64,000 bases of DNA from Meridianimaribacter flavus (GTDB lineage Bacteria > Bacteroidota > Bacteroidia > Flavobacteriales > Flavobacteriaceae), in assembly GCF_004366715.1 (NCBI RefSeq), contig NZ_SOQZ01000001.1, positions 744,001 to 808,000 on the forward strand, given 5' to 3'. Under the pieces are notes generated by a model, which was not told the origin of the DNA, made no database searches, and saw nothing but the letters and a program-made list of their open reading frames with translations. This document shows, piece after piece, positions 7,233 through 16,444 of the stretch; positions within the stretch are counted from its first letter, which is position 1; each line of letters opens with the position of its first letter. A program made the position numbers and the translations under genes.

Positions 7233-8243
7233 ATGAAGTTAATACGAAACATATTGTTGCCTGTTGTTCCAATTTATTATTTGGTAACATGGTTGCGAAA
7301 TAAGTTTTACGATGCTGGGATTTTTAAATCCACATCTTATGATTTTCCTTTAATAGCAGTTGGTAACTTGAGTGTTGGAGGTACAGGAAAAACACCAATG
7401 ATAGAATACTTAATTAGATTGCTAAAGTCTAATTATGAAGTGGCAACCTTGAGTAGAGGTTACGGAAGAACCACTAAAGGCTTTGTGCTAGCTGGTGAAA
7501 ATACTGATGCAATGCGTATTGGAGATGAGCCTTTTCAGTTTTATTCAAAGTTTGAAACTATTAAAGTTGCAGTTGATGCTAATAGGAGAGAAGGTATTGT
7601 CAACTTAAGGGCTTTAACTCCTAAGCCAGATGTGATTTTATTGGATGATGCTTTTCAGCATCGAAAAGTAAAAGCTGGTTTTTATGTATTGCTAACATCT
7701 TACAATGCGTTGTATGTAGATGATTTTTTATTACCTACAGGAAATTTAAGAGAACCAAAACAAGGAGCAAAACGAGCTAATGTAATAGTAGTTACCAAAT
7801 GTCCATCTAGTTTATCTGAACAAGAAAAAAGTGAGATTATAAAAAGGTTGAAACCTAATGCTAATCAAGACGTGTTTTTTAGTTCTATTGAGTATTCTAA
7901 TACTGTTTATAGTTTAGCAGAAGAGCAACCTCTTGAGTTTTTTAAAGATAAAAAAATTACTTTGGTAACAGGTATTGCTAATGCGAACCCGCTAGTTGAG
8001 TATTTAAAATCAAAAGCATTAGACTTTAAGCATTTGAACTTTAAAGATCATCATTTGTTTTCGGAAAATGAGATTAATGCATTGAAAGAAGAACACATTA
8101 TATTAACCACCGAAAAAGATTATATGAGACTTTCGCCTCATTTTAAAGGAGAAGGGAATCTCTACTACTTACCAATACAGGTAAGTATAGATGATAAATT
8201 GAGGTTTGATAGATTAATTAATAATTACATTGAAAGCTGTTAA
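7233..8243 (+). CDS. lpxK: Tetraacyldisaccharide 4'-kinase
   Basis: LpxK phosphorylates the 4' position of the lipid A disaccharide precursor at the inner membrane. The protein starts with a membrane-associating helix, MKLIRNILLPVVPIYYLVTW, followed by the P-loop VGNLSVGGTGKTPM. Later come LSRGYGR, GDEPFQF and LLDDAFQHR, all typical LpxK motifs. An ATG 16 codons upstream (7185) is in frame, but it would add a non-homologous leader and overlap the divergent Nif3 promoter, so 7233 is preferred. The stop codon overlaps that of the convergent hybrid kinase by 4 nt. Confidence 0.95.
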   Translation: MKLIRNILLPVVPIYYLVTWLRNKFYDAGIFKSTSYDFPLIAVGNLSVGGTGKTPMIEYLIRLLKSNYEVATLSRGYGRTTKGFVLAGENTDAMRIGDEPFQFYSKFETIKVAVDANRREGIVNLRALTPKPDVILLDDAFQHRKVKAGFYVLLTSYNALYVDDFLLPTGNLREPKQGAKRANVIVVTKCPSSLSEQEKSEIIKRLKPNANQDVFFSSIEYSNTVYSLAEEQPLEFFKDKKITLVTGIANANPLVEYLKSKALDFKHLNFKDHHLFSENEINALKEEHIILTTEKDYMRLSPHFKGEGNLYYLPIQVSIDDKLRFDRLINNYIESC

Positions 8244-10465
8244 ATAGCCGTTGGACTTTGGTTTTGTACCAAGGCATTAAACAGTTTTCTTTCAAAATCT
8301 TCTTGTTTGAATGGTTTTGAAATAATATCATCAAAACCAGCTTCATCAAACTCGTGCATTTTGTCTTCTAAGGTTACAGCTGTTAAGGCAAAAATAGTAA
8401 GTTCCTTATCAAAGGTTCTTATTATTTTAGTGGCTTCTAAACCACTAATTCCAGGCATGTGGATGTCCATTAAAACTACATTGTAGCTTTCTTCTTTTAC
8501 CTTTTCAACAGCTTCTTCGCCATTATCAACAACATCACAATAAAGATTCATTTTATTCAGAATTTTCTTTGTAATCATTTGGTTGATTTTGTTGTCCTCA
8601 ACCACTAAAATTTTAATGTTACTTAAGTCCAATTCGTTGATGTTTTTAGAAAAATTCTCTTTTTTAACTTTTACAGTTTCTTCAGTGTAGGCAAGTGGTA
8701 TTTCAAAAAAGAATGTTGATCCTTTTCCTAATTCACTTTTTAAATAAATTTTACCTTTTAATATCTCAATAAGTCCTTTTACAATGGAAAGCCCTAGACC
8801 TGTTCCACCATATTTTCTGTTGATTTGAATAGAGCCTTGTGAAAAGCTCTCAAACATATTTTCTTGCTTTTCTTTAGTGATTCCAATTCCGTTATCTTCA
8901 ATTTCAAATCGCACATTAAAGACACCATTTTTTTCATTGATCTTGTTAACTCTTACCCAAATGTCTCCATCTTTAGTAAACTTTATAGAGTTACCAATTA
9001 GGTTGATAAGGATTTGAGAAATCTTTAATTGATCAGCTTCAAACGTTGTTGGAAGGTCTTTGTCATATTCGTAATGCATTTGAATATTATTATCCAATGC
9101 CGAATTATTTAATGCAGAAATTACATTTTCAACTTTGCTTTTAAGATTGAAAACCTCAGGATCTAACTCAACTTTGTTAGCTTCAATTTTATTAATTTGA
9201 AGAATATCATTAATGAAGGTTAATAAATAGTCTCCCGAAAATTTAAGCGATTTTAAATGTGGTATCTGGTCTGGTTTTGGGTTTTCATCCAATAACATGT
9301 TTGTAAGACCAGTTACAGCATATAAAGGTGTTCTCAACTCATGAGTTACGGTTGATAAAAAGTTTGCTTTGGTTTTTGAGGCTAACTCAGCTTTTTCTTT
9401 TGCGATTACCAACTCATCATTCTTCTTATGCAGCATATTGTTGGTTTTTAGCCTTATGTTGTTGTTTTTGTATAAAGATAGAGTAAGTAAAGAAAGGATA
9501 GTAATTAAAGCAATACTCAATATAGTTGTGATTTTTGTAAGATTACTTTCTTGATCTTTTTCTTTTACTTGAGCTTTTAGCTGTTGGTTTTCAGCGTCTT
9601 TGTATTCATTTATAAATTGTGCTCTTTTTTCAGGAGAAAGATTTTCTCTTTTAATATCTAAAATAGAGTCAGATAACCTAATGTGCTTTTTAAGGAATTC
9701 ATTAGCAAGCTTATAATTACTGCTTTTTTGATAAATATCACTTAGTGTTAAATAGCTTTCATTAATACTTTCAACAATATTATTGTCTTTTGCAATGTCT
9801 AAACCTTCTTTGGTCATTGAAAGCGCTAAGTTGTTGTTTCCAAGCTCTTGTAGTACTTTTCCGCTGTTTATTAAAGCACTACTTAAAATGCTATTTTGCT
9901 TATACTTTTTTGAAAGTATTATAGACTTTTCAAGTAATGATTTTGCGGTTTTATAATCTTCTAGTTTTATGTAAACTTTAGCTTCATTTAGGCATACTTC
10001 AGAAATGTATTCTTCCATATCCTCTTCTTCAAACTTAGTTTTAGCTGAATTAAAATAACCTAAAGCAGTAGTGTAATCTTTTAAGTTGTAGTTAATAATT
10101 CCCCAAACATTATAGGTGGTTGCTAAATTGGCGTAGTCATCAATGCTTCGTTGAATTTCTGCCGACTTTGATAATGATAATAGTGCGTTTTCAGGTTCGT
10201 CAACAGTAAATTGTAATCTGGCAATTTTAGTATGAATAATACCTTCACTTTTTTTATCACCTAATTTTACTGAGATTTCTAGCGCTTTTTCAAGGTTGTC
10301 TTTGGCACTGTAATAATTACCTCTTTCGCTATCAAAAGATGCTTGGGTAATATGATTTTCTAAACGCAATTCTAAAATATCAGCATCATCTACAGCGTTT
10401 TGCGATGATAATTGAGTAGAAAAGCAAACTAAAAAAATAACTATGTAGTACTTAATTTGGGACAT
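8240..10465 (-). CDS. TPR-containing hybrid histidine kinase
   Basis: This 741-residue sensor begins with a signal peptide (residues 1-22). A periplasmic array of tetratricopeptide repeats spans ~30-270, and one transmembrane helix lies at ~311-332. HisKA has His375 in FLSTVTHELRTPLYAVTGL. The HATPase domain covers ~470-590 (NSIKFT, DNGIGIT, GGTGLGLSIVKGL). A C-terminal receiver domain (~617-730) has the phospho-acceptor Asp667 in VVLMDIHMPG and Lys717 in SKPF. This is the common Bacteroidota architecture in which periplasmic TPRs sense an envelope signal. No HTH output is fused, so it presumably passes phosphate onward. The signal is unknown. Confidence 0.93.
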   Translation of the reverse strand: MSQIKYYIVIFLVCFSTQLSSQNAVDDADILELRLENHITQASFDSERGNYYSAKDNLEKALEISVKLGDKKSEGIIHTKIARLQFTVDEPENALLSLSKSAEIQRSIDDYANLATTYNVWGIINYNLKDYTTALGYFNSAKTKFEEEDMEEYISEVCLNEAKVYIKLEDYKTAKSLLEKSIILSKKYKQNSILSSALINSGKVLQELGNNNLALSMTKEGLDIAKDNNIVESINESYLTLSDIYQKSSNYKLANEFLKKHIRLSDSILDIKRENLSPEKRAQFINEYKDAENQQLKAQVKEKDQESNLTKITTILSIALITILSLLTLSLYKNNNIRLKTNNMLHKKNDELVIAKEKAELASKTKANFLSTVTHELRTPLYAVTGLTNMLLDENPKPDQIPHLKSLKFSGDYLLTFINDILQINKIEANKVELDPEVFNLKSKVENVISALNNSALDNNIQMHYEYDKDLPTTFEADQLKISQILINLIGNSIKFTKDGDIWVRVNKINEKNGVFNVRFEIEDNGIGITKEKQENMFESFSQGSIQINRKYGGTGLGLSIVKGLIEILKGKIYLKSELGKGSTFFFEIPLAYTEETVKVKKENFSKNINELDLSNIKILVVEDNKINQMITKKILNKMNLYCDVVDNGEEAVEKVKEESYNVVLMDIHMPGISGLEATKIIRTFDKELTIFALTAVTLEDKMHEFDEAGFDDIISKPFKQEDFERKLFNALVQNQSPTAI

Positions 10466-10486
10466 ATTTAGACCACTTTAATTGAA

Positions 10487-10494
10487 CAAATATA
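10487..10494 (-). promoter_or_regulatory. -7 promoter box of the TPR hybrid kinase
   Basis: The minus strand reads TATATTTG, a full TAnnTTTG match 22 nt upstream of the kinase ATG. No convincing -33 TTG is seen. Confidence 0.45.
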
Positions 10495-10513
10495 ATTATT
10501 TATTCGATAAAAG

Positions 10514-11512
10514 TTATGATTTATCCGATAAATTGCAAATTAAATCTAAAATTCTTGAAGAATAACCAGTTTCATTGTCGTACCAACCAATAATTTTAAC
10601 CATATTTCCAATCACTGAAGTCATTTGAGAATCGAAGATGCATGAATGCGTATTTCCCACAATATCAATGGATACAATAGGATCTTCAGTGTACTCCAAA
10701 ATGCCTTTTAAGTAGGTTTCAGAAGCAGATTTGAAAGCAGCGTTTACAGCTTCTATTGAAGTACTTTTTTTAACATTGAAGGTAATATCGGTTAAAGAGC
10801 CATTTGCAACAGGAACTCTAATACCACAACCTCCAATAACATTGGCCAAATCAGGGAAAATTTTAGTTAAAGCCTTTGCAGCACCTGTAGTTGTTGGTAC
10901 TATTGACTGTCCTGCAGCTCTTGCTCTTCGTAGGTCTCTATGAGGCTGATCATGTAAACTTTGATCGGTTGTGTAAGAATGTACTGTAGTGATGTAAGCT
11001 TGATTGATACCACAAAGTTTATTAATAATTTGAATCATTGGAGCTGCATTATTTGTGGTACATGAGGCGTTGGAAAGTATAACTTCTTGCTGATCAACAA
11101 TGCTGTCATTAACACCTAAAACTACAGTTTTTATGTCATCTTCATTTGGTGGAACTGAAAGAATTACACGTTCTGCTCCATTTTTAATATGATATTCAAG
11201 TGTGTTTTTATCCTTAAACTTTCCTGTAGCTTCAATTACAAAATTGACATTGTAAGGACTCCAATCAATATCTTTAGGGTTGTTTTTATTTAGTAAAGGA
11301 ATGGTTTTGTCATCAACGATGATGTTATTTTCATCATGAGAAATTTTTTTGTTGAAAATACCATGAATACTATCGTATTTAAGTAAGTGGCTTAGCGTTT
11401 TAGTATCAGCAAGATCATTGATAGCGACAACATCAATGTTTTTGTAGTTTTGAATGAGCCTAAAAACACGTCTGCCAATTCTTCCAAAGCCATTAATAGC
11501 AACCCTTGTCAT
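10514..11512 (-). CDS. gap: Glyceraldehyde-3-phosphate dehydrogenase
   Basis: The 332-residue protein has the NAD-binding start MTRVAINGFGRIGRRVFRLI with Asp33 in INDLAD, which favours NAD+. The catalytic motif is SNASCTTNNAAP with Cys151. The second cysteine of the usual SCTTNC motif is Asn155, a tolerated difference. Other signatures are HSYTTDQ, the phosphate-binding RRARAAGQSIVPTTTGAAKA and WYDNETGYS. It oxidises glyceraldehyde-3-phosphate in glycolysis or the reverse in gluconeogenesis. Its ATG lies 1 nt after the lipA stop, so the two are translationally adjacent. The genome may well hold another gap gene; this one is the lipA-linked copy. Confidence 0.93.
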   Translation of the reverse strand: MTRVAINGFGRIGRRVFRLIQNYKNIDVVAINDLADTKTLSHLLKYDSIHGIFNKKISHDENNIIVDDKTIPLLNKNNPKDIDWSPYNVNFVIEATGKFKDKNTLEYHIKNGAERVILSVPPNEDDIKTVVLGVNDSIVDQQEVILSNASCTTNNAAPMIQIINKLCGINQAYITTVHSYTTDQSLHDQPHRDLRRARAAGQSIVPTTTGAAKALTKIFPDLANVIGGCGIRVPVANGSLTDITFNVKKSTSIEAVNAAFKSASETYLKGILEYTEDPIVSIDIVGNTHSCIFDSQMTSVIGNMVKIIGWYDNETGYSSRILDLICNLSDKS

Positions 11513-11513
11513 T

Positions 11514-12392
11514 TTAGTTGATGTGTTTTTGCGCTTTGTAAGACGATCTAACCAATGCGCTACTTTCTACATGACGGAAACCTAAACCAAGTCCTATTTC
11601 TTCGTATTCTTTAAATTGGTCTGGAGTAATAAATTGCTTAACAGGTAAGTGTTTTTTGCTTGGTTGTAAGTATTGACCTATTGTTACTACATCAACATCA
11701 TTTTCCTTTAGGTCATGAAGCGTCTCAATAACTTCTTCTCTGGTTTCACCAAGTCCTAACATAATACCAGACTTTGTTCTGCGTTGTCCTTGAGCTTTTA
11801 AATATTTTAAAACACCTAAGCTTCTATCGTATTTTGCTTGAATACGAACTTCTCTTGTTAAGCGTCTCACAGTTTCAATATTGTGCGAAACAACTTCAGG
11901 TGCTACATCTATAATTCTATCAATATGTTGTTCAATACCTTGAAAATCTGGAATAAGTGTTTCCATTGTGGTATTAGGGTTCATTCTACGGACTGCTTTT
12001 ACAGTTTCAGCCCACATAATGCTTCCCATGTCTTTTATGTCATCTCTATCAACACTAGTCAATACAGCATGTTTAATATTCATTATTTTTATTGAACGTG
12101 CTACTTTTTCAGGTTCGTCCCAATCAAGTGTTTCTGGTCGTCCAGTTTTAACACCGCAAAATCCGCATGAACGTGTGCAAATGTTACCAAGAATCATAAA
12201 AGTTGCAGTTCCTTCTCCCCAACATTCACCCATGTTAGGGCAACTTCCTGAGGTGCAAATTGTGTTTAATTTGTACTTGTCAACAAGACCTCTTAGTTCA
12301 GTATATTTTTTACCTGTAGGTAACTTTACACGAAGCCATTTTGGTTTTGGTTGTCTCTCAGTTGAAGTATTTGTAGCAGTTTCTGTATTCAT
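11514..12392 (-). CDS. lipA: Lipoyl synthase
   Basis: This radical SAM enzyme inserts two sulfurs into octanoyl-protein to make the lipoyl cofactor of the 2-oxoacid dehydrogenases. The auxiliary-cluster cysteines are Cys46, Cys51 and Cys57 ([12 protein letters not shown]). The radical SAM cluster is Cys72, Cys76 and Cys79 (CTRSCGFC), and the C-terminal SSALVRSSY holds the serine that ligates the auxiliary cluster. Its 292 residues are standard. It has a clear -7 box upstream and is probably co-transcribed with gap. Confidence 0.97.
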   Translation of the reverse strand: MNTETATNTSTERQPKPKWLRVKLPTGKKYTELRGLVDKYKLNTICTSGSCPNMGECWGEGTATFMILGNICTRSCGFCGVKTGRPETLDWDEPEKVARSIKIMNIKHAVLTSVDRDDIKDMGSIMWAETVKAVRRMNPNTTMETLIPDFQGIEQHIDRIIDVAPEVVSHNIETVRRLTREVRIQAKYDRSLGVLKYLKAQGQRRTKSGIMLGLGETREEVIETLHDLKENDVDVVTIGQYLQPSKKHLPVKQFITPDQFKEYEEIGLGLGFRHVESSALVRSSYKAQKHIN

Positions 12393-12411
12393 TTATTATC
12401 AATTGCAGATG

Positions 12412-12419
12412 CAAAGATA
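12412..12419 (-). promoter_or_regulatory. -7 promoter box of lipA-gap
   Basis: The minus strand reads TATCTTTG followed by CA, a full TAnnTTTG match about 20 nt before the lipA ATG. Confidence 0.5.
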
Positions 12420-12442
12420 CAAAGTATAATCTTAAAATGATG

Positions 12443-13657
12443 TTATAATGTAGTGAGATACCAAATGCTGAATGCAAATAAAAATAGAATTCCTAACCAG
12501 CTTAAAATATGCATTGTAATAGATGGTCTCCACTCTTTTGGTGTGTTTTTGCTGCTAATGAGTTTGTAGTTTATAATAGCGTAAAAAGGTGCTGTTAAAA
12601 AAGATAATATTGTTGCTACTTTAACAAGTAAAACCATTTCTGAAGCTAAAAGAAAAAAGATGCAAATAGTTCCTGTAGTTAATAGTAAAATCCAAAATAA
12701 ATAACCTTTCTTTAATGAGTTTTTAAACAATAACTGAGACGTCCTGTCCATTGCTCTTGGTGAAGCATCTAGTGTAGTTAAAGTTGTACTGAACATGGTG
12801 GTAAAAGCTGCAATTGCAATAATGATATAAGACCAATTACCAAGGTTTTGTGTGTATAATTTTACCAATTGATTACAAAAAATATAGGATTTACTGCTAA
12901 AGGTTTCACCAGATTGAAACATTACCAAAGCTCCTAATGCTATAAAACCTAAACCAATAATAATGGCAGCAGCGTAACCAACATTAAAATCGGTAAGTGA
13001 TGATTTTACAGTAAGGTCTTTAGTTTCTTTTTGTTTTTCTATTGCCCAAAGCGAATGCCATATTGAAATGTCTAAAGGTGCAGGCATCCAACCCATAAAT
13101 GCAATTAAAAAACCAACTTCAATGCTGCCTTTTGGTAAAATCTGCGAGAATGAAACACTATGTTCATTGTTAATTAATGCAATTATAACAGCTACAATAG
13201 TGCTTATAGTAAGTGTAACAACAATAACCTTCATTAATTTGTCAAGGAAGTTATAACGACCTTTTATTAAAATGCCTAAGCAGATAACTAAAATGATGAT
13301 ACTCCATACTTCAACAGTAATAAAATCTCCAAAAAGCGTAGAAGCTAAACCAGCAGTTACAATAGTTACAGCAGCTTGAATGGTAAACATTGTTGCAAAT
13401 GTGAGTAAGAAATAGATGATGAGAACACCTTTGCCTAGTTTTTTGTAACCGTCTAAAAGGCTTTCACCTGTAGCCATTGCATAACGAGGACCAAACTGAA
13501 AAAAAGGATATTTAAATAGATGTACAATTAATAAAGCCCAAACTAACCCAAAGCCAAAATCGGCTCCAGCTCTTGTAGATTGTACTAAATGAGAAACACC
13601 TATTGCTGCTCCAGCAAACAATAAGCCAGGACCTAGGGTTTTTAAATTAAATCGCAT
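12443..13657 (-). CDS. NRAMP-like transporter with atypical metal-site motifs
   Basis: The 404-residue protein has about eleven hydrophobic helices and aligns in outline with NRAMP (SLC11) transporters: it starts LKTLGPGLLFAGAAIGVSHL and has GWMPAPLDISIWHSLW in the sixth helix. The signature residues for Mn/Fe binding are not conserved. The TM1 DPGN is replaced by sequence around GAAIGVSH, and the TM6 M-P-H reads M-P-A. It may carry a different cation, or something else, as in NRAMP-related Mg or Al transporters. The start codon shares one base with the stop of the ECF sigma gene (TAATG), implying coupled translation. Confidence 0.82.
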   Translation of the reverse strand: MRFNLKTLGPGLLFAGAAIGVSHLVQSTRAGADFGFGLVWALLIVHLFKYPFFQFGPRYAMATGESLLDGYKKLGKGVLIIYFLLTFATMFTIQAAVTIVTAGLASTLFGDFITVEVWSIIILVICLGILIKGRYNFLDKLMKVIVVTLTISTIVAVIIALINNEHSVSFSQILPKGSIEVGFLIAFMGWMPAPLDISIWHSLWAIEKQKETKDLTVKSSLTDFNVGYAAAIIIGLGFIALGALVMFQSGETFSSKSYIFCNQLVKLYTQNLGNWSYIIIAIAAFTTMFSTTLTTLDASPRAMDRTSQLLFKNSLKKGYLFWILLLTTGTICIFFLLASEMVLLVKVATILSFLTAPFYAIINYKLISSKNTPKEWRPSITMHILSWLGILFLFAFSIWYLTTL

Positions 13658-14205
13658 TACTTTTTAGTAATAATTTCAGCTAATAACTTTTTTGCTCTTA
13701 AGAGTTTTACTTTAACATTATTAATTGGTTCTTCAAGTTGTTCAGAAATTTCTTTGTAACTCAATTCTTGAAAATACCTAAGGTTAATAACTTCTTGGTA
13801 ATGAGGCTTTAGTTTTTTTATGTCGCGAAGTAGCTTTGCTAAATTTTGTTCGGTAATTAATTTATCTTCAGGAGAAGGAGACTCATCAATAATACCATAA
13901 TATTCGTTTTCAACATCGCTATTTACAGTGTTTGAAATTGATGATTTTCGTTTTCGAATTAAATCTATATGAATGTTTTTTGAAATGGTAATTAACCAAG
14001 TTTTAAAAACATATTTATCATCATAAGTGTGAATTTTATCAAAAGCTTTTGAGAATGTTTGAATGCTAATGTCCTCAGCGTCATTTTCGTTTTCGGTTCT
14101 TTTTAATTGAAAACCATAAACGTCATTCCAAAATTTATCCAATAAAAAGTTAAACGCCATTTGGTCATTTAGCTTAGCTTTTTCAATGGCTTCTTTTACT
14201 TCCAA
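13657..14205 (-). CDS. ECF-type RNA polymerase sigma factor
   Basis: The 182-residue protein has the sigma-70 region 2 (YGFQLKRTENENDAEDISIQTFSKAF, quoted here only to 15: AEDISIQTFSKAF) and region 4 helix-turn-helix (YQEVINLRYFQELSYKEISEQL region, about residues 135-175). No anti-sigma gene adjoins it. Instead it is embedded between a glycosyltransferase (10-nt overlap) and the NRAMP-like transporter (1-nt overlap), so it belongs to that transcript. Its regulon is unknown; autoregulation of the operon is possible but is not shown by the sequence. Confidence 0.9.
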   Translation of the reverse strand: MEVKEAIEKAKLNDQMAFNFLLDKFWNDVYGFQLKRTENENDAEDISIQTFSKAFDKIHTYDDKYVFKTWLITISKNIHIDLIRKRKSSISNTVNSDVENEYYGIIDESPSPEDKLITEQNLAKLLRDIKKLKPHYQEVINLRYFQELSYKEISEQLEEPINNVKVKLLRAKKLLAEIITKK

Positions 14206-15308
14206 TGGTTAGGTTTTGATTTCAGATTTTTTATAAATATAAAGAATTGTACAACAATTAAAAACAATTCTAGAATAGGGAGTAGAGGGAGTAAATCTTT
14301 TTCGTCTAGCTTTTTGGCGTTACTACCCATTATAGCGTAAAAAAAGATAAGCCTAAAAGTAATTAACGATACTACTATTTGCCATTTAAACATAAAGCTT
14401 AAGAGTGCAATTGCTAAAATCCAAAACAAGAATTGTGAACAGAAAAACAGTGTCAATAAAACTTTATGTTTTGTTTTATAACGATTAGCAGTACTTATAT
14501 GTCTTCTTTTTTGAAGAATCCAATCTTTAAAGGTTGTTTTAGGTTTGGAAATGGTAAAACTGTTTTTTGATACACAAATTGTAGTGTTTTTTGAATTTCC
14601 AATTTCGTTTACAAATAAATCGTCGTCACCAGAGTTTAAATCAATATGATTCATAAAACCTCTGGCTTCATAAAACGTTTCGCTTCTGTAAGCTAAGTTT
14701 CTACCAACAGCCATGTAAGGCAACCCTATTTTTGTGTAAGAAAGGTATTGAGTTGCGGTTAAAAGAGTTTCAAACCGTATTAACTTATTTAAAAAAGAAC
14801 CTTTAATTTTCTGGTAAGCACCATAGCCAATTACAATAGATTTTGTATTAGAAAAATGACTGCTCATTTCACTAATCCAATGCTTTGATGTAGGCTTGCA
14901 ATCGGCATCAGTAAATAACAAAAAGTTATTTTTTGCAGCTTTAATACCTAATGTAAGCGCATATTTTTTGTTTCCCCAAAAGGCTTCAATGTTTTTTACG
15001 TTTACAATTTTAATAGTGTTAAATTGACTTTTGAAGTGTTCCATTACTTCTAAAGTATCGTCTTTTGAGCTGTCGTTTATGAGTACAACTTCAAAGTTGG
15101 GATAGTCTTGATTTAGAATAGATGGAAGGAATTCCTTTAGGTTTTCAGCCTCATTTTTGGCACAAATAATGACTGAAATAGGACTATTCTTAGGTTTCTG
15201 TTCTTGAGGTTTTGAGAACGAAAACTTTCCAAATAAAATAATATAAAAAAATGCTTGAATAGCTGTAACTAATATAAATATATAGAACAGTATTTCTAGT
15301 ATAAGCAT
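14196..15308 (-). CDS. Membrane-anchored family 2 glycosyltransferase
   Basis: The 370-residue protein has one N-terminal transmembrane helix and two or three C-terminal ones around a GT-A domain. Motifs include SVIICAKNEAENL, LINDSSKDDT, the metal-binding TDADC (Asp134, Asp136), SGDDDLF (about 226-232) and Q-x-x-R-H in ILQKRRHIS (about 266-270), the last being the acceptor-side motif of processive or polyprenyl-linked enzymes. The donor and acceptor sugars cannot be told. It is co-transcribed with the downstream sigma factor, whose ATG lies within its last codons. Confidence 0.9.
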   Translation of the reverse strand: MLILEILFYIFILVTAIQAFFYIILFGKFSFSKPQEQKPKNSPISVIICAKNEAENLKEFLPSILNQDYPNFEVVLINDSSKDDTLEVMEHFKSQFNTIKIVNVKNIEAFWGNKKYALTLGIKAAKNNFLLFTDADCKPTSKHWISEMSSHFSNTKSIVIGYGAYQKIKGSFLNKLIRFETLLTATQYLSYTKIGLPYMAVGRNLAYRSETFYEARGFMNHIDLNSGDDDLFVNEIGNSKNTTICVSKNSFTISKPKTTFKDWILQKRRHISTANRYKTKHKVLLTLFFCSQFLFWILAIALLSFMFKWQIVVSLITFRLIFFYAIMGSNAKKLDEKDLLPLLPILELFLIVVQFFIFIKNLKSKPNHWK

Positions 15309-15314
15309 TAAGGT

Positions 15315-15518
15315 TTATGAGTGTTGAGGTTCATTACAATTCTTGAACTGATCAGGCGTTTTTCCGCAAAAACCACAAGCTTCTCCACTTTTGTTTAGCA
15401 TAGGGTTTTGACTAGCGCAAGTACCAGCAAATTCCCCATCTTTTTTTGCCCAAAGTTTTATAGCAATTCCAGCAATTCCTAAGCCTAAAAGAATTAATGT
15501 AATAAGTAAGAGTTTCAT
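15315..15518 (-). CDS. Small membrane-anchored cysteine-rich protein
   Basis: The 67-residue protein has an N-terminal hydrophobic helix (residues 3-22) and a short periplasmic tail with four cysteines (CASQ, CGFCGK, NCNE). The cysteines could form disulfides or bind metal. I recognise it only as a conserved flavobacterial 'membrane or secreted protein'. It is 6 nt upstream of the glycosyltransferase and is the first gene of that four-gene operon. Confidence 0.75.
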   Translation of the reverse strand: MKLLLITLILLGLGIAGIAIKLWAKKDGEFAGTCASQNPMLNKSGEACGFCGKTPDQFKNCNEPQHS

Positions 15519-15532
15519 TGTAAAAATTTTTA

Positions 15533-15540
15533 CAAAGATA
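15533..15540 (-). promoter_or_regulatory. -7 promoter box of the 67-residue protein/GT/sigma/NRAMP operon
   Basis: The minus strand reads TATCTTTG, a full TAnnTTTG match 15 nt before the ATG at 15518. It is followed by TAAAAATTTTTACA, a 14-nt perfect palindrome that would lie in the short leader. Confidence 0.5.
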
Positions 15541-15684
15541 CTATTTTAATATAGAATGATGAAAGGGTTTTAATAAGCTTTTAACGGATTGTAAAGTGCT
15601 CATTTTGTGACTTATTAACAAAATAAGTGTCGTAAGCATAAATAGAATTACATTTATTTATCTAACTAATAAAATTTTTTAATC

Positions 15685-16371
15685 ATGAAAAAATTATTCG
15701 CAGAGTTCTTTGGGACTTTTTGGCTTGTATTTGGTGGTTGCGGAAGTGCAATTTTTGCAGCTGCTTATCCTGATTTAGGTATTGGGTTTGTTGGAGTAGC
15801 ATTGGCTTTTGGTTTAACAGTGCTAACAATGGCTTATGCTGTTGGTCATATTTCAGGAGCGCATTTTAATCCTGCAGTTTCGTTAGGGTTATGGGCAGGA
15901 GGAAAGTTTCCTGCTAAAGATGTGTTGGGTTACATTATAGCTCAATTAATTGGTGCAATTGCTGCTGCAGGAGTGTTGTATCTTATTGTTACAGGAAAAT
16001 CAGATTTTGTGGACATTGGAGGTTTTGCTGCTAATGGTTATGGAGAGTTGTCTCCTGGAGGGTTTAGTATGACTTCTGTTTTAATTACCGAGTTTGTGTT
16101 AACAATGTTCTTTTTATTGATTATTTTAGGAAGCACCTACGTGAAAGCACCTGAAGGTTTTGCAGGAATTGCTATTGGTTTAGCTTTAACTTTAATTCAT
16201 TTAATAAGTATTCCAATTTCTAATACATCAGTAAATCCTGCTAGGTCTACAAGTCAAGCATTATTTGCTGGAGGAGAATTTACCTCTCAGTTATGGTTGT
16301 TTTGGTTAGCTCCAATTGCTGGTGCTATTGTTGCTGGGTTAATTCATAAAGCATTATTCTCAAAAGAATAA
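15685..16371 (+). CDS. aqpZ: Aquaporin Z
   Basis: The 228-residue channel has six transmembrane helices and both NPA loops ([11 protein letters not shown] and [11 protein letters not shown]). The C-terminal half, [18 protein letters not shown] in outline (here [19 protein letters not shown]), matches E. coli AqpZ almost residue for residue. The narrow aromatic/arginine filter (His in LIHL, Thr and Arg in NTSVNPAR) supports water selectivity over glycerol. It is monocistronic, with a weak -7 box (TACATTTA near 15648) upstream and a bidirectional terminator downstream. Confidence 0.97.
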   Translation: MKKLFAEFFGTFWLVFGGCGSAIFAAAYPDLGIGFVGVALAFGLTVLTMAYAVGHISGAHFNPAVSLGLWAGGKFPAKDVLGYIIAQLIGAIAAAGVLYLIVTGKSDFVDIGGFAANGYGELSPGGFSMTSVLITEFVLTMFFLLIILGSTYVKAPEGFAGIAIGLALTLIHLISIPISNTSVNPARSTSQALFAGGEFTSQLWLFWLAPIAGAIVAGLIHKALFSKE

Positions 16372-16395
16372 GTTTTATAGAGATGATTGAATAAA

Positions 16396-16422
16396 AAAAC
16401 CACCTGAATTCAGGTGGTTTTT
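16396..16422. terminator. Bidirectional terminator between aqpZ and the anti-sigma gene
   Basis: This is a perfect palindrome centred on GAATTC: AACCACCTGAA then TTCAGGTGGTT, with A and T runs on the two sides. It can serve both convergent genes. Confidence 0.88.
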
Positions 16423-16444
16423 AGTTTTATTAATGTGAAATTAA

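Noticed and set aside
11968-12429. 153-codon open frame on the plus strand opposite lipA
   Set aside because: It is the antisense shadow of lipA, whose radical SAM cysteines are intact; the frame has no domain and no promoter.
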